A stretch of 64,000 bases of DNA from Gordionus sp. m RMFG-2023 (lineage: Eukaryota; Nematomorpha; Gordioida; Chordodea; Parachordodidae). Of this stretch, positions 35,601-43,700 are shown piece by piece. The stretch is from positions 28,320,508 to 28,384,507 of the forward strand of contig NC_088776.1 of NCBI RefSeq assembly GCF_954871325.1. Reading direction: 5' to 3'. The notes under the pieces were generated by a model. That model was given only the letters and a program-made list of their open reading frames with translations, was not told the DNA's origin and searched no databases. Every line of letters begins with the position of its first letter. Position 1 is the stretch's first letter. Made by a program: the position numbers and the translations under genes.

Positions 35601-35786
35601 AATGAGAATTTGTTAGCTTGCAAACTACAAAAGGCTGTTCCACCATTAATATTTCAAATCGAAGAGTTGGAAAAATTTCTTATGAAACTAAGTCGAAAAA
35701 CGAAAAATCCTAGATTAATAGCAGCCATGAAAATGGGAACTTCCAGGGATTTTCGAATAAATTTTGATAAATCTGTAACGCAATAA
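10568..35786 (+). CDS. FANCI: Fanconi anaemia group I protein (FANCI) homologue, multi-exon
   Basis: FANCI pairs with FANCD2 as a DNA clamp at stalled forks and crosslinks in the nucleus, and both are monoubiquitinated by FANCL/UBE2T. Exons by splice signals, phase and similarity: about 10568-10711, 11108-11384, about 11550-11680, 18318-18672, 18934-19051, 19148-19238, 22193-22363, 31853-32143, 32363-32471, 32767-32964, 33118-33551, 33600-33919, 34211-34390, 34437-34604 and 34923-35786. Clear matches to human FANCI are RKIAVIGF (human RKSAVAGF, around the ubiquitinated Lys523), IKLELEDFEI (human IKSELEDFEL), ALIVSQIYASLIQY (human ACLVMGVCEVLIEY) and the C-terminal MGTSRDFRI (human LSTSRDFKI). 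The 3' exons are separated by short introns of 46-318 bases, while three introns of 3.0, 6.6 and 9.5 kb are filled with transposons. The true start codon and some N-terminal exons (human residues about 260-410) were not found. Identity is secure; some exon edges are not. Confidence 0.9.
12625..14612. repeat. Foldback element made of two inverted tandem arrays
   Basis: From about 12640 to 13530 there are about eight copies of a 100-120 base unit. Its landmarks are GTGACAATTGTCATAATCGT, TTTTTTGACGCAAATGGG and AGTGAAGATGTACCATAGAT. From 13880 to 14420 about five copies run in the opposite direction. The outermost parts also pair: AGGAATTCTTTTGTGAATTT at 12631 with its inverse ending near 14605. 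A unique centre (about 13530-13880) has no open frame of note. The same array family closes the window at 62960-63890. It lies in a FANCI intron. Confidence 0.85.
14865..16832. mobile_element. Long-TIR element ending GGGCCATTCCACGTCAAATC
   Basis: The inverted arms are about 460-510 bases long (14865-15325 and 16322-16832) and start GGGCCATTCCACGTCAAATC. They match closely over most of their length, including blocks such as AGCTCGCTAGCACACCTGG and TAACATCCGGTTTACCTAAA. TAAT flanks both sides, which may be a 4-base target duplication but is weak in such AT-rich DNA. The middle (15326-16321) holds no recognisable transposase. A 75-codon minus-strand frame at 15584-15811 has no family I can name. 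Superfamily is undetermined. Confidence 0.85.
16833..18317. other. FANCI intron remainder, no gene recognised
   Basis: The sequence is AT-rich and non-coding. Short open frames at 17091-17288 and 17765-18010 show no domain. A small palindromic patch at 16890-17000 with AGGCTAAGCCTAACTTAGGC may be the end of an old repeat. Confidence 0.5.
18318..19238 (+). CDS. FANCI: FANCI exons around the monoubiquitination site
   Basis: There are three exons. 18318-18672 (after TTACACAG) encodes a helical-repeat segment ending ARVKETCLLVFRKALFS. 18934-19051 begins QLQWRKIAVIGFCELLKH; the lysine codon at 18950-18952 aligns with human Lys523, the residue ubiquitinated in the FANCI-FANCD2 clamp. It is followed by ELSFTQ and EMSQ, which fall on the human S/TQ cluster phosphorylated by ATR. 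19148-19238 encodes DNEQICIEILRCLKRFLRQN. The introns between them are short (261 and about 96 bases). The donor after 18672 is GTTCAT and the donor near 19051 is unusual (GTTGAT, or GTTTTA at 19076), so the second exon's end may be 19051 or 19075. Confidence 0.88.
19331..20817 (-). mobile_element. Internally deleted piggyBac transposon with TTAA duplication
   Basis: The element starts CCCTTTAGGTTCCC and ends GACCGAAAGGG. It is flanked by TTAA on both sides (19327-19330 and 20818-20821), the diagnostic piggyBac target duplication. At 1487 bases it is well short of a normal 2.3-2.5 kb copy. Its minus-strand transposase keeps the N-terminus, part of the catalytic region and the C-terminal cysteine-rich domain. 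It lies in the FANCI intron 19239-22192. Confidence 0.92.
19473..20364 (-). pseudogene. piggyBac transposase, internally deleted
   Basis: An acidic N-terminus starts at 20364 (MDDYLDIPSEGSSLDNSSTD). It passes abruptly into the late catalytic region at 20297-19875: KKKGIYATGTLNKNRRYLP, KLKRGEFDWRSDKNNI, NKYMGSVDHFKSLYE. The Asp of YMGSVD is a family landmark. The C-terminal block (19754-19473) has CTFCSTKLNPRRTRWSCRSC and CFESFH, the zinc-binding end of piggyBac proteins. The first catalytic aspartates are missing because the middle of the gene is gone. At least one frameshift lies near 19875. The product cannot be active. Confidence 0.9.
20950..21805 (-). mobile_element. hAT deletion derivative with GGACCGG subterminal repeats
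   Basis: Both ends are packed with GGTCCGGACCACGGTCC-like palindromic motifs (20968-21065 and 21687-21800). Between them the minus strand keeps only a BED zinc-finger N-terminus: CIHCSTKFNVSSATSN (about 21480) and LSRHLIKHKIYISNDENEN (about 21240). The hAT copy at 41.4-43.5 kb ends in the same GGACCGGACCG motif and keeps the rest of a transposase. This is probably a non-autonomous member of that or a closely related family. Confidence 0.75.
22193..22363 (+). CDS. FANCI: FANCI internal exon
   Basis: The exon follows AATACAG and ends ATAATG|GTAAAT. It is in phase 1 at both ends, so it joins cleanly with 19148-19238 upstream and 31853-32143 downstream. It encodes MLRLMLECLYEHFAEFLNN and VILKIEKCIKYDN, which follow the human stretch [20 protein letters not shown]. 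It lies between a 2.95-kb intron with a piggyBac copy and a 9.49-kb intron with hAT, mariner and LTR remnants. Confidence 0.88.
22550..23066 (+). pseudogene. IS630/mariner transposase C-terminal fragment
   Basis: Broken pieces in consecutive frames give FTIIASLKIAGIFRFDLDGP and GIHFRNFVNEILNHLKK. Then come IFVMDHVPFHH (second catalytic Asp) and KDFVKNYNPNNQKELIRFI with a typical C-terminal end. The first catalytic Asp and the PYSPxLNPIE motif are degraded; at least two frameshifts are needed to read it through. It lies just after the FANCI exon ending at 22363. Confidence 0.7.
23270..23337 (+). repeat. Duplicated fragment of a FANCI exon
   Basis: These 68 bases copy FANCI exon positions 18578-18645 with only two substitutions visible. 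They keep the same reading frame (LMCSIMPHITIPYARVKETC). Similarity stops abruptly on both sides. No splice acceptor continues the exon, and the copy lies downstream in the 9.5-kb intron after the 22193-22363 exon. It is a non-functional duplicate, probably recent. Confidence 0.85.
23930..26220 (+). pseudogene. hAT transposase fragment (N-terminal half), split by an LTR element
   Basis: The pieces are 23930-24004 (STEEDIILCILDSS) and 25708-26220 (SNCPFHFVENKYFINFLK, YTIRKTLLDLKYIKVTNI, SVHTGDYIASQLIKVIEEIG). Removing the intervening LTR element joins them at one copy of AATCC. The second copy at 53.9-54.5 kb gives the uninterrupted order. The blocks match the N-terminal catalytic half of hAT transposases. 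Several stops and frame changes are present and the C-terminal dimerisation domain is missing. Confidence 0.8.
24005..25707 (-). mobile_element. Fossil LTR retrotransposon, Ty3-like, inserted in a hAT
   Basis: Direct LTRs lie at about 24005-24367 and 25439-25707, each starting TG and ending TTAACA. A 5-base target duplication AATCC flanks the whole (24000-24004 and 25708-25712). The internal part carries minus-strand remnants of the integrase end, including a FHHFQ/HHQQSNGQVER-type block (24950-25060), so the element runs right to left. A purine-rich tract (AAAGGGTGGAA) borders the left LTR, as expected for the 3' end. The element is broken and far shorter than an intact family member, and the two LTRs have clearly diverged, so it is old. 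It inserted after the hAT fragment around it. Confidence 0.8.
26225..26570 (-). mobile_element. Fossil retroelement fragment with a retropepsin-like domain
   Basis: A minus-strand patch contains IKMEYDTGS, the DTG active-site motif of retroviral-type aspartic proteases, and a downstream GRAYVKVQLDDKIKWLPLLV strand pattern. This is the protease order of Ty3/mdg4-like LTR elements. It is a broken, isolated fragment. Whether it once belonged to the LTR element at 24005-25707 is unknown. Confidence 0.6.
26571..28859. other. FANCI intron, no gene recognised
   Basis: AT-rich sequence with degraded open patches on the plus strand, such as FRKLKSFEKLVKRDGVHEKL near 27520. I cannot assign these to a family. 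They may be old transposase. No other structure stands out. Confidence 0.4.
28861..29873 (+). mobile_element. Non-autonomous hAT with GAACGCGTTC subterminal motifs
   Basis: The ends carry repeated GAACGCGTTC motifs (28867-28975 and 29760-29850), and the right tip reads ACAGCACTA. Inside are both ends of a hAT protein and nothing between: MDINISSSDSENQNS (29233) and, at 29467-29605, IPSSASVERVFSIANAVLTD, which is the C-terminal dimerisation motif. A near-identical family member with more sequence is at 50762-53668. The element looks like an internal deletion derivative mobilised in trans. Confidence 0.82.
29874..31852. other. FANCI intron, no gene recognised
   Basis: The stretch begins with a run of 13 G at 30006-30018 followed by CAGTCCGCCCCTAGAGG, which looks like the tip of an old repeat. 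The rest is AT-rich with no coding or inverted-repeat structure that I can support. The acceptor CTATTTTAACAG ends the intron at 31852. Confidence 0.5.
31853..35786 (+). CDS. FANCI: FANCI C-terminal exons
   Basis: Eight exons are joined by short introns. 31853-32143 encodes SLGHLTHSLLFCLLKAHR and IKLELEDFEI. 32363-32471 encodes ALIVSQIYASLIQY. 32767-32964 encodes EMAIKLFSVYRKFYD. 33118-33551 and 33600-33919 follow in phase (KRGKLCQNIASQIFENG). 34211-34390 ends LLCGDIKD and 34437-34604 encodes NPENCLIFFGIILNKALLP. 34923-35786 carries the final helical segment, an acidic linker and FQIEELEKFLMKLSRKTKN followed by MGTSRDFRI. The stop is TAA at 35784-35786. Human FANCI ends with a basic tail that this protein lacks. 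Phases agree across all junctions given; the donor of 32471 is the least certain. Confidence 0.9.
34665..34877. mobile_element. MITE with perfect 17-base inverted ends, in a FANCI intron
   Basis: The ends TATTCGATTCGTATTTT and its exact inverse bound 213 bases of non-coding DNA. It lies in the short intron 34605-34922. The flanks show no clear target duplication. Similar TATTCG-type motifs occur at 38000-38440. Confidence 0.7.
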
Positions 35787-35787
35787 A
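35782..35787 (+). promoter_or_regulatory. Polyadenylation signal overlapping the FANCI stop codon
   Basis: AATAAA overlaps the TAA stop (35784-35786). If it is used, the FANCI transcript would have an extremely short 3' UTR. Other AATAAA-like sequences downstream on the plus strand would run into the convergent gene. Confidence 0.45.
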
Positions 35788-35804
35788 AGTTTGTTATAAA
35801 ATAA

Positions 35805-35810
35805 TTTATT
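35805..35810 (-). promoter_or_regulatory. Candidate MFSD10 polyadenylation signal
   Basis: AATAAA on the minus strand lies 78 bases past the MFSD10 stop codon and 19 bases beyond the FANCI stop. The two genes' 3' ends would therefore nearly touch or overlap. Confidence 0.45.
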
Positions 35811-35887
35811 AATATTTGATAAAATTTTACTATATTATATAAAAATTTATAAAAATCGTGATTGGTTAATATAATTTTTTTGGTGTT

Positions 35888-37777
35888 TAATTGGGTAAAA
35901 AATTTCTGTAATAAACAATTGGAGGAATGATTTGAAGTATTGAACCTAATAAATAGCAATAAGTTGGTCCGATGCTCCAGAATACTAAATATTATAAATA
36001 AAAATACATAAATTCATGTTAACTAAATAAATTTTTTACATTTAAATGGATATGTTAGTGCCAATGAGTTTTTTCCGGCAATATGTTATTTTTCATTAAA
36101 TAATTTTTTGTGTGCGTTATTTTAAATTTAAAAATCGGATTTTACAGGAAGTGTATTCCATGATGTTAAGAATACCTATGAATTTCGGACAATTTTGCCA
36201 CGAACTTCTAAATGTTAAAGATAGGTTTAACATGCTGGAATACATTGCCGGTAAATTCAGAATTCTAATTTTAAAAAACGTGCTCAAAAAATAACACATT
36301 GCGGTTGTATTATAATTTTGGCTTATTGAGATATCAATTTATAGGGTTGGCAAAAACCATGAAAATAAAAATACCATACTTTATTATCAATATTTAATAT
36401 TTGCCCATTTTTGATAAATTTTTAATACATTCTGTATATAACATTAAAAAATAACTTAAATTAATAAAGTTTGAATATTATAATTTAACTAATATTTATA
36501 TGGCGCATGAATTAATTTTCTTGTTATCGTATCAACTATCAAAATATTGAATTTAAATGAGGATGAAATAATTATAGAAATTTTATAGGTTAATTATCAA
36601 AAAAATATAATAATGCAAGACGGATTAACACAGTAATTATCTTTAATATTTAAATTTAGCAGTAAAATAGCTTATTATTTATAAATAGAAACTAATGATT
36701 ATCTAAAATATAAAAAAAGAAGAGCATCGATTTAAATCATATTTTATCAAACAAATTAAAATCATGTAAGCCAATAAATTTAGATTTATATATTATTATA
36801 AAATCTTTGGATTTCCTAGAATTGGGGAAATTTACTTACAAAATGAAAAAAATAATGGTCCAATTGTTCTGGCTAATGCTCCTAATGATCGGTGAATGCC
36901 CATTACTACACCCTTTTGATTTTGTTTGCCTGAATATTTCAAATTATAAAATGTATTTATTTCTTGGAACGATTGGGTGATATCAATATTATAATAAATT
37001 TATATAATTATAACTACCATAATAAGATACGAGTGAAGTCAAGGTAGGAACAGCCATTGATGTAGCTTACGGGATATATAAAAATCATAAAATCTTTATT
37101 GCAGCAAAATATAATTATATGCAAATGTATATATTTTCTAATTCAATTACATAAGGAATATATGAGAAGACCGGTATAAAAGGTTAGTCTGTTATGACTC
37201 AATGCTATTATAACGTTAGCTGGGATGATCAATATAAGAGCCTATAAATCAATTGTACAATAATATAAGATATTACATATAACAACTGTTTATAGTATAA
37301 AAATAAATTGATTTGCTAAAATATTTTTTAAATCAAAGTTTGATTAAACCCAAAATTTTATAATTATTAAAGACGATGAATTATTGAGTTGAAAAATATT
37401 TATAAAACCCCCAAATAAAGAAAAACAAGTATATCTTGTTTTACCATTAAAGCGAATTTTTTTTCTTTACATGGCGGAACCTGGCGAAGAAAGCCACCTT
37501 TTAATTAAAATATAAACACTGATATATATGAAATAATATTACCTTGCACTATTACCATTACAAACCCGATAAAACAAAACATTTTACCTTGGTCCATGCT
37601 ATATATATATTTTAATAAATTGAGGTAAAAATTGTAAGAGCAAATTATCTTAAATTAAATATTACCTGTTGTATTTAAAACGAAGGTGAGTAAAAAATGT
37701 TAGCGTAAATTCCATGCCAGAAAATAAAAGGAGATAGAGAAAATAAACACACCCTAGACTTTGCAGCTTGGATTTTT
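35888..37777 (-). CDS. MFSD10: MFSD10 C-terminal micro-exons
   Basis: Seven exons encode helices of the C-terminal half. 37777-37666 (112 bases) gives CVYFLYLLLFSGMEFTLTF. 37598-37543 (56) gives MDQGKMFCFIGFVMVIVQG, which follows human LQQGKMFFLIGLTMATIQG. 37497-37445 (53) gives GFLRQVPPCKEKKFALM. 37241-37172 (70) gives ALILIIPANVIIALSHNRLT. 37065-37018 (48) gives TSMAVPTLTSLVSYYG. 36929-36840 (90) gives KGVVMGIHRSLGALARTIGP. 35984-35888 gives FWSIGPTYCYLLGSILQIIP and stops after NFLPN. Introns are 45-203 bases except the last (855), which holds a MITE. Every junction keeps phase. About seven residues present in human MFSD10 before TSMAV have no visible exon. Confidence 0.9.
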
Positions 37778-40700
37778 CTATTGAAATATATTGAATATAC
37801 ATACGACAAAAATTATAACATATTTTTTTGATAACTACAAGGAATTTAATAAAATAAAATTTACGTATAATAAATATGTTAAATGTAAAATTCAGAGAAG
37901 GCATTATCATGAAAACAATACATATTGGAGTTTTTAATTGTGAAGTTAAACTGATAACTTGGTTTTGTAAAGAATTTCTAAGTTATCAGTATACCTACAA
38001 AAATACAAATCGAATTAAATAATTGCATTATTCATATTCGGGCGGATCAAATAATTGCATTAATCGTATTCGGGCCAATCATATTGCATTATGCATTCGT
38101 TCAAATCAAATATTTCCATTATTCGTATTCATGTAAATTAAATAATTTTAATAAATTTCTTATTCAGATTCGAAAATTAAATTCTTTAAAATATTTTCAA
38201 AAATAAAAAAATGGATTATTAAAATTTAAAAAAGGATAAATTGATGTGGGAATAAAATAATAAGTTCCACAAGTAACATGATGACTTACGAATAATTTTA
38301 ACTTAGAATATTTACAAATAAATTTAAATATTTTGGAATAATTCAATCGAGTAATGATAAAGTTATTATTCGACCAATAATTTTGCCATTATTCGTATTG
38401 TTTTGTATTTTTAAATACGAGCCCGATAGAATAATTTATTTTAGTAAATATTTATAGGCTACTAAATATGGGTTAGGTTAATCTAGACTAGATGGACGTC
38501 GGATTAATATTTATATTTTTGCGAAAAGGAATTTGATAAAGGCATTTACAGACGTGTCGAAGAACCGTTATAATTTTATCACCGATACTCGAAGAGAACC
38601 GACCAGTTATAAATCCGGGCAAAATTGGCCCATATAATTTGAAATATTTTTGTTTTTTTTAATAGAATAAATTTCATTAATTGGTTTTAATTCAATTTAA
38701 AAAATAATAATATAGTACAAATCTATGTTGTTAGGTTACTTAATTAGTTATTTTTAATTCTTATTGTTTTATTTAAAATAAAGAATTCAACATTTTTCTT
38801 TAATTTCTGTTCATATATTTAATATATTTTTATTAGAGATTAAATTAAAAAATAGATATCGCTGCTCAGTTGTTAAAAAATCGTGATCAAAGGAATTTGA
38901 TCTTTATTTTGGTAAATTATTCGGATTGATTATTTTTTAATTTTTAAAATATAATATAATTTAAATAAAAATATCTATCTCCATCGTATTTTGGCTTCCA
39001 CCATAATTTATATTTGGGCTGTGCCGATATTAAATATCGGATCAGCGAAAATATTTAGCGTTTATCAAAAATATCAGATCGGGTCGATGTAAAATAACCG
39101 ATCCGATCTTTTTACTTTTCGTTTCTTTTGTTATTATATGTTATGTATATTTTTTTTTATCTATTATAGCAGGAACGAAAACCCGAACCCTTAATATTTC
39201 GCTGAACCTAAACCCACTTTTTTTAAAATTTAGAGTTCAGGGTTCAAGCTTTTTTTAATTCTAAAAAATATTTATTTTTTTTATTTAAACTTTAATTTTA
39301 TTTATTTTAAATCATATATTAAAAATAATATAATATAAAAAACATGTAATTTACGATTTTTAATTTATAAAAGATTACTTAAAAATAGTTCTATTCAATT
39401 CAATTCTTTTTTTATTCAAAAAAATATTAAATTAAAAAAACATTTTTTGGTTATTTTTTTGTGTAATTATTTTTGTTATATATTTAATAATTTTTTAAAT
39501 TGTTATTGTAGTTATAATTATGATGATAATTATTTTTATGACGATACTAATTAAAATAAATTTTTTTTAAAAACTATGTTTCTGTTATTTTAACTAATTT
39601 TAATAAGTCATTATTTCTCTGGTCTTCGAACCAGGGTTGCCAAATCTCCCCCATAAACGGGAAACTCCCGCTATTTTTTAGTTTATACGCAGACATCTCA
39701 CTCCCGCAAAAATCTGCCGCAATTTTAAATGTCTCTCACAATATTTTTAAGCATTATAACGTTTTTGATTTTGAGAAACAGTAATTGATTATTTTTAAAA
39801 TAAATTTTAAATATTTATTCAAAAAACATGTCTAGTTTGTATTTCTTTCTATTCTTACTCCAATCATGTTTTATTTTTATCCAATAATAAATCTACATCA
39901 ATGTGTGTGTATAAAAATTATAGGGCTAGGCGTTTAATTATCACGTATAAATACATAATAAGGTAATATTGTACTTATTTCAATGATATTTATTATAGTT
40001 CAATCACATTATTATAATCAGTGCAGGGGAGTGTATCTACATTTGCAATACAAAAATATGCTCCAAAAATAAGAAATAATACAGTTGCAACTACAGTTGC
40101 GGAAATGGTATACACTTATCATAGTACAACATTCACAGAGCTACTTATCATCACAATGTGAGTGAATCTTTTCCCAATAATATTTAACGACGATAAGTGA
40201 ATTGTGGTAGAACAAAAATAAGCAAGGCTATCACCAATGTTTTAGGACCTGAATCCAGGATGTCAATTCTTGAGGATTTGAAAGATGTACATCCATAGGC
40301 AATTCTAACAGATGCATATAAGAAGGGAAATATTAAAACATTTCCCTTCCTCCGCTATTTCAATAAAAATAAGGGCGTTTCAATAAAACGATTAAATAGA
40401 CATAGCTAACCATATAATGGTAAATATAGCAGATTTGATATTATCAATGAGTTGCATGTCAGCTTTATGCGCTGATAATGCCTTAGTGAATTCAAAACCC
40501 AGAGTGTATTTACAGAATTGAGGCAGCCCAATGTTGACATAATGCCAATTGGCTGTATATACCATATACTAGATAATTCTTGCAAGGCAATGAATGTATT
40601 ATCTGTGAATGTCGAAATAATTGTAATAAAATGTTTTAACGAATTTAGTTCATCAACTAAAATAGTTAATGAATTAAAAGAGTTGGTCTTGGTAAAGTGG

Positions 40701-43700
40701 TTTGACTTGTAATGGTGTGAGTTGTTGCGATATGTCCCTATCAGGTGGTTATCATTAATACCCGCCATCGATAGAATTTTAAAATTTTACGAACCTTTAA
40801 AAAATATTTCTTAAATAGAGATTGTTGCGTTTTAACTAGTTTATAATAATTATTATGTTTTTTTTATTCTAAGTGATATGTTTTTATATTACCATTTATA
40901 TTTTTTTGTTTTATTTGTTCAATTAGAAGTGATGTGTTTTTCTCAAATTATCATTTATATCTTTTTTTGTTCACGTATACCGAGCCTGTTTTGATTTCAT
41001 CCTCAAAACTGGTTCTAGCCAGTTTTTGAGATAGACCAGGATTATTAATATTCTTTTTTTTTTATTATTTAATTTATTTATATAAAGACCACGAAAAATC
41101 AATTTAGCATCGAAATTTTTTTATTATTTTCTTTTTTTCTGTCCGATTTTAGGATAATAAAATTTTACATTAGATTAACTATTAAAATTTTTCTTATTTT
41201 AATTCGACGTTGTATTTTACTTTTGATTAACTTTAAAATAAATTTGGGTTACTTTTATTACTCGACGTTGTCCCAGTGATCCCAAGATAAAATCGATACC
41301 CAAACCTGGCCCCCCTGGATCCCATCATCGACCATCCCGGACCCCCGAACACGAACTGTGTTTTCCCCTCTCTGACGGGGGGACCCGTCTGTCGAAATTA
41401 TTATACAGGAAAAAATATTAGTTCAGAAAGAAATAAATTTATCTACAGATTATATATATAATAGTAAAATACAACTGCTCAAAATAAAAAAATCAATAAA
41501 TACATTGCTGAAATTATTATAACGTCCTCTATCCCCCTACATACCCTTATAAATATTAATAAATTTTTGGAAATGATTGGTTACATAAATCCAAATATTA
41601 AAGTGTTGACTTATAATACTTTTAAAAAAAATATTCTAAACAATACATAAATAAAAAGAGTCAAGTTATATCCATGCTAGCTAAATTGCCAGGAAAACTG
41701 GCTATAACAACAGATTTATGGATGTCTGTTCAAAAGCTTCCATATATATCTATAAGTGGCCATTATATAGATGAAACATGGAAAATGAAAGAAATAATTT
41801 TGGATATTAATTATGTGCCGTATCCTCACAAAGCTGAAAATATATATAAATGCCTTACTGAATTAATTATTGAATACAATTTAAAAGAAAAAATTATCAG
41901 TTTAAGAACTGATAATGCTGCAAATATGCTTAAAACTCAGAGATTATTGAAAACTTACATGACCTAACCCATTTGCAGAATATGGCTGTATGGCACATGT
42001 GATAAACATCATTTGCCAGGATATTCTGAAAAATATAGATGAAGTTATTGTGAAAGTATGATCAATTACAACAAACATATCTCAAAGTCCTTTATTACTT
42101 CAAAAATATAGAGTATTACTTAAAGATAATGGACCAAAAATTCCAATTGATGTTGAAACCCGCTGGAATTCATCATATTTGATGTTGGAGAAGGTCTTAT
42201 CAGTAAATTATCTATCTATATTTTTAATAGGATTATATATTTTTTATTATTAGAATTTTGAGGCAATAAAAACTTTTTGTTATTCTGAATATGAAACATT
42301 TGGCAACATTGCCTTGACTAATGGTGACAAAAATAAAATAGAGGAACTAATTCCTTTATTAAAGCCATTCTATGAAACCACCTTGGATTTATCTGGATCC
42401 TCTTATCCAACTATTGGTTGAATATTTATTTAATTTTTTAAATAGTTTTTCTCTTATTTAGGCATGTGTCTTATGCTAATGGAAAATATACAAATACATA
42501 TTGAAAATATGTTTACTTCCAATTCTTTCCCCTCTTTTATTGATGCACCTTTTACATTGAAAGTCACAAAAAAAATTAATCACTATATTCATACATTTTT
42601 AAGTATGGAGTCCTATATTAGGACTCTATTAGACCCCAGAATTAAAAAAGTTATTCCTAATTATTTATAGTATATTATAAAATTTCTTTTTATTTAGGTT
42701 CACATGTTTAATTTATTAAATACTCATGAAAATTTTATTCAATTTAAAGAAATATTTGAAAAATATGCAAGCACTTTATCAAGTGGCATAAAGTCAAACA
42801 AAGTATATAAAAATATTTATTTATTTTATTGATCATTATTATTTAAGGAAATATCTTTGAGGGAGAGAATAGCCAGGGATAGGCTCATGGGAACTGGGAC
42901 ATCAGCAGAGAAAGATGATAATGAAATCCAAAGCTATTTATCTGATATTTTATATCCGACTAACATACTAGATTGGTGGGAAGGGAATCGATTTCGAATT
43001 CTAGCCAAAATAGCTATGGACTATCTCCCACAACAGGCTACATCTGTAGCATGTGAACGGATATTTTCCAAAGCTAGTGATAAAATAACAAAAAAACGAA
43101 ATAGAATGAATCCGAAGATGGTTCAATCTATGATGACACTGGAATCTTGGATTAAAAATGGATAAATTTTAGATTTTTTAAAAGATAATTAAAATATTTA
43201 TTTATTTATAATCAAATATCTATCGCAATATATATTACATATAAAACTAATTAATTATGTAAATCAAATTTAAATTGTATTCAATAAATTTGTATTAATA
43301 TTCTTTTGTAATATTAGGCATGTATTGTGTATAATATAATAAAAATAATTTTGATATAATTAAAAATATTGAAATAAATTTAATGCTAAATAAACTTTTG
43401 TGGCTTGATAAAAAAATTGATGGGACCGGACCGATGGTCCCACGGTCCGGTCTCATTAGACTTATATATTAGAAAAAAGGGACCGGACCGTTGCAAACAC
43501 TAGAAGGAGGGTTCTCGTTCCCTAATTTATAGTCTTCATTGTAGAAATAAAAAAAATTAAATTAAATACACAATTCGATTTTTTTCATAAAATGTATTGA
43601 TTTCTTATTTACATTTAGTTCAAAAAGGAGGGGGGGGGGTGAAAAATCAGTATAAATATCGGATCGGTTTTGAACCAATATCGGATGGGTAAAAAAATGT

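Noticed and set aside
36112-36299. Similar 60-codon frames on both strands
   Set aside because: They arise from a near-palindromic MITE; the resemblance is structural, not coding.
40406-40768. A 120-codon minus-strand frame
   Set aside because: The plus strand of the same bases encodes a recognisable hAT block (VDIMPIGCIYHILDN), so this frame is a shadow.
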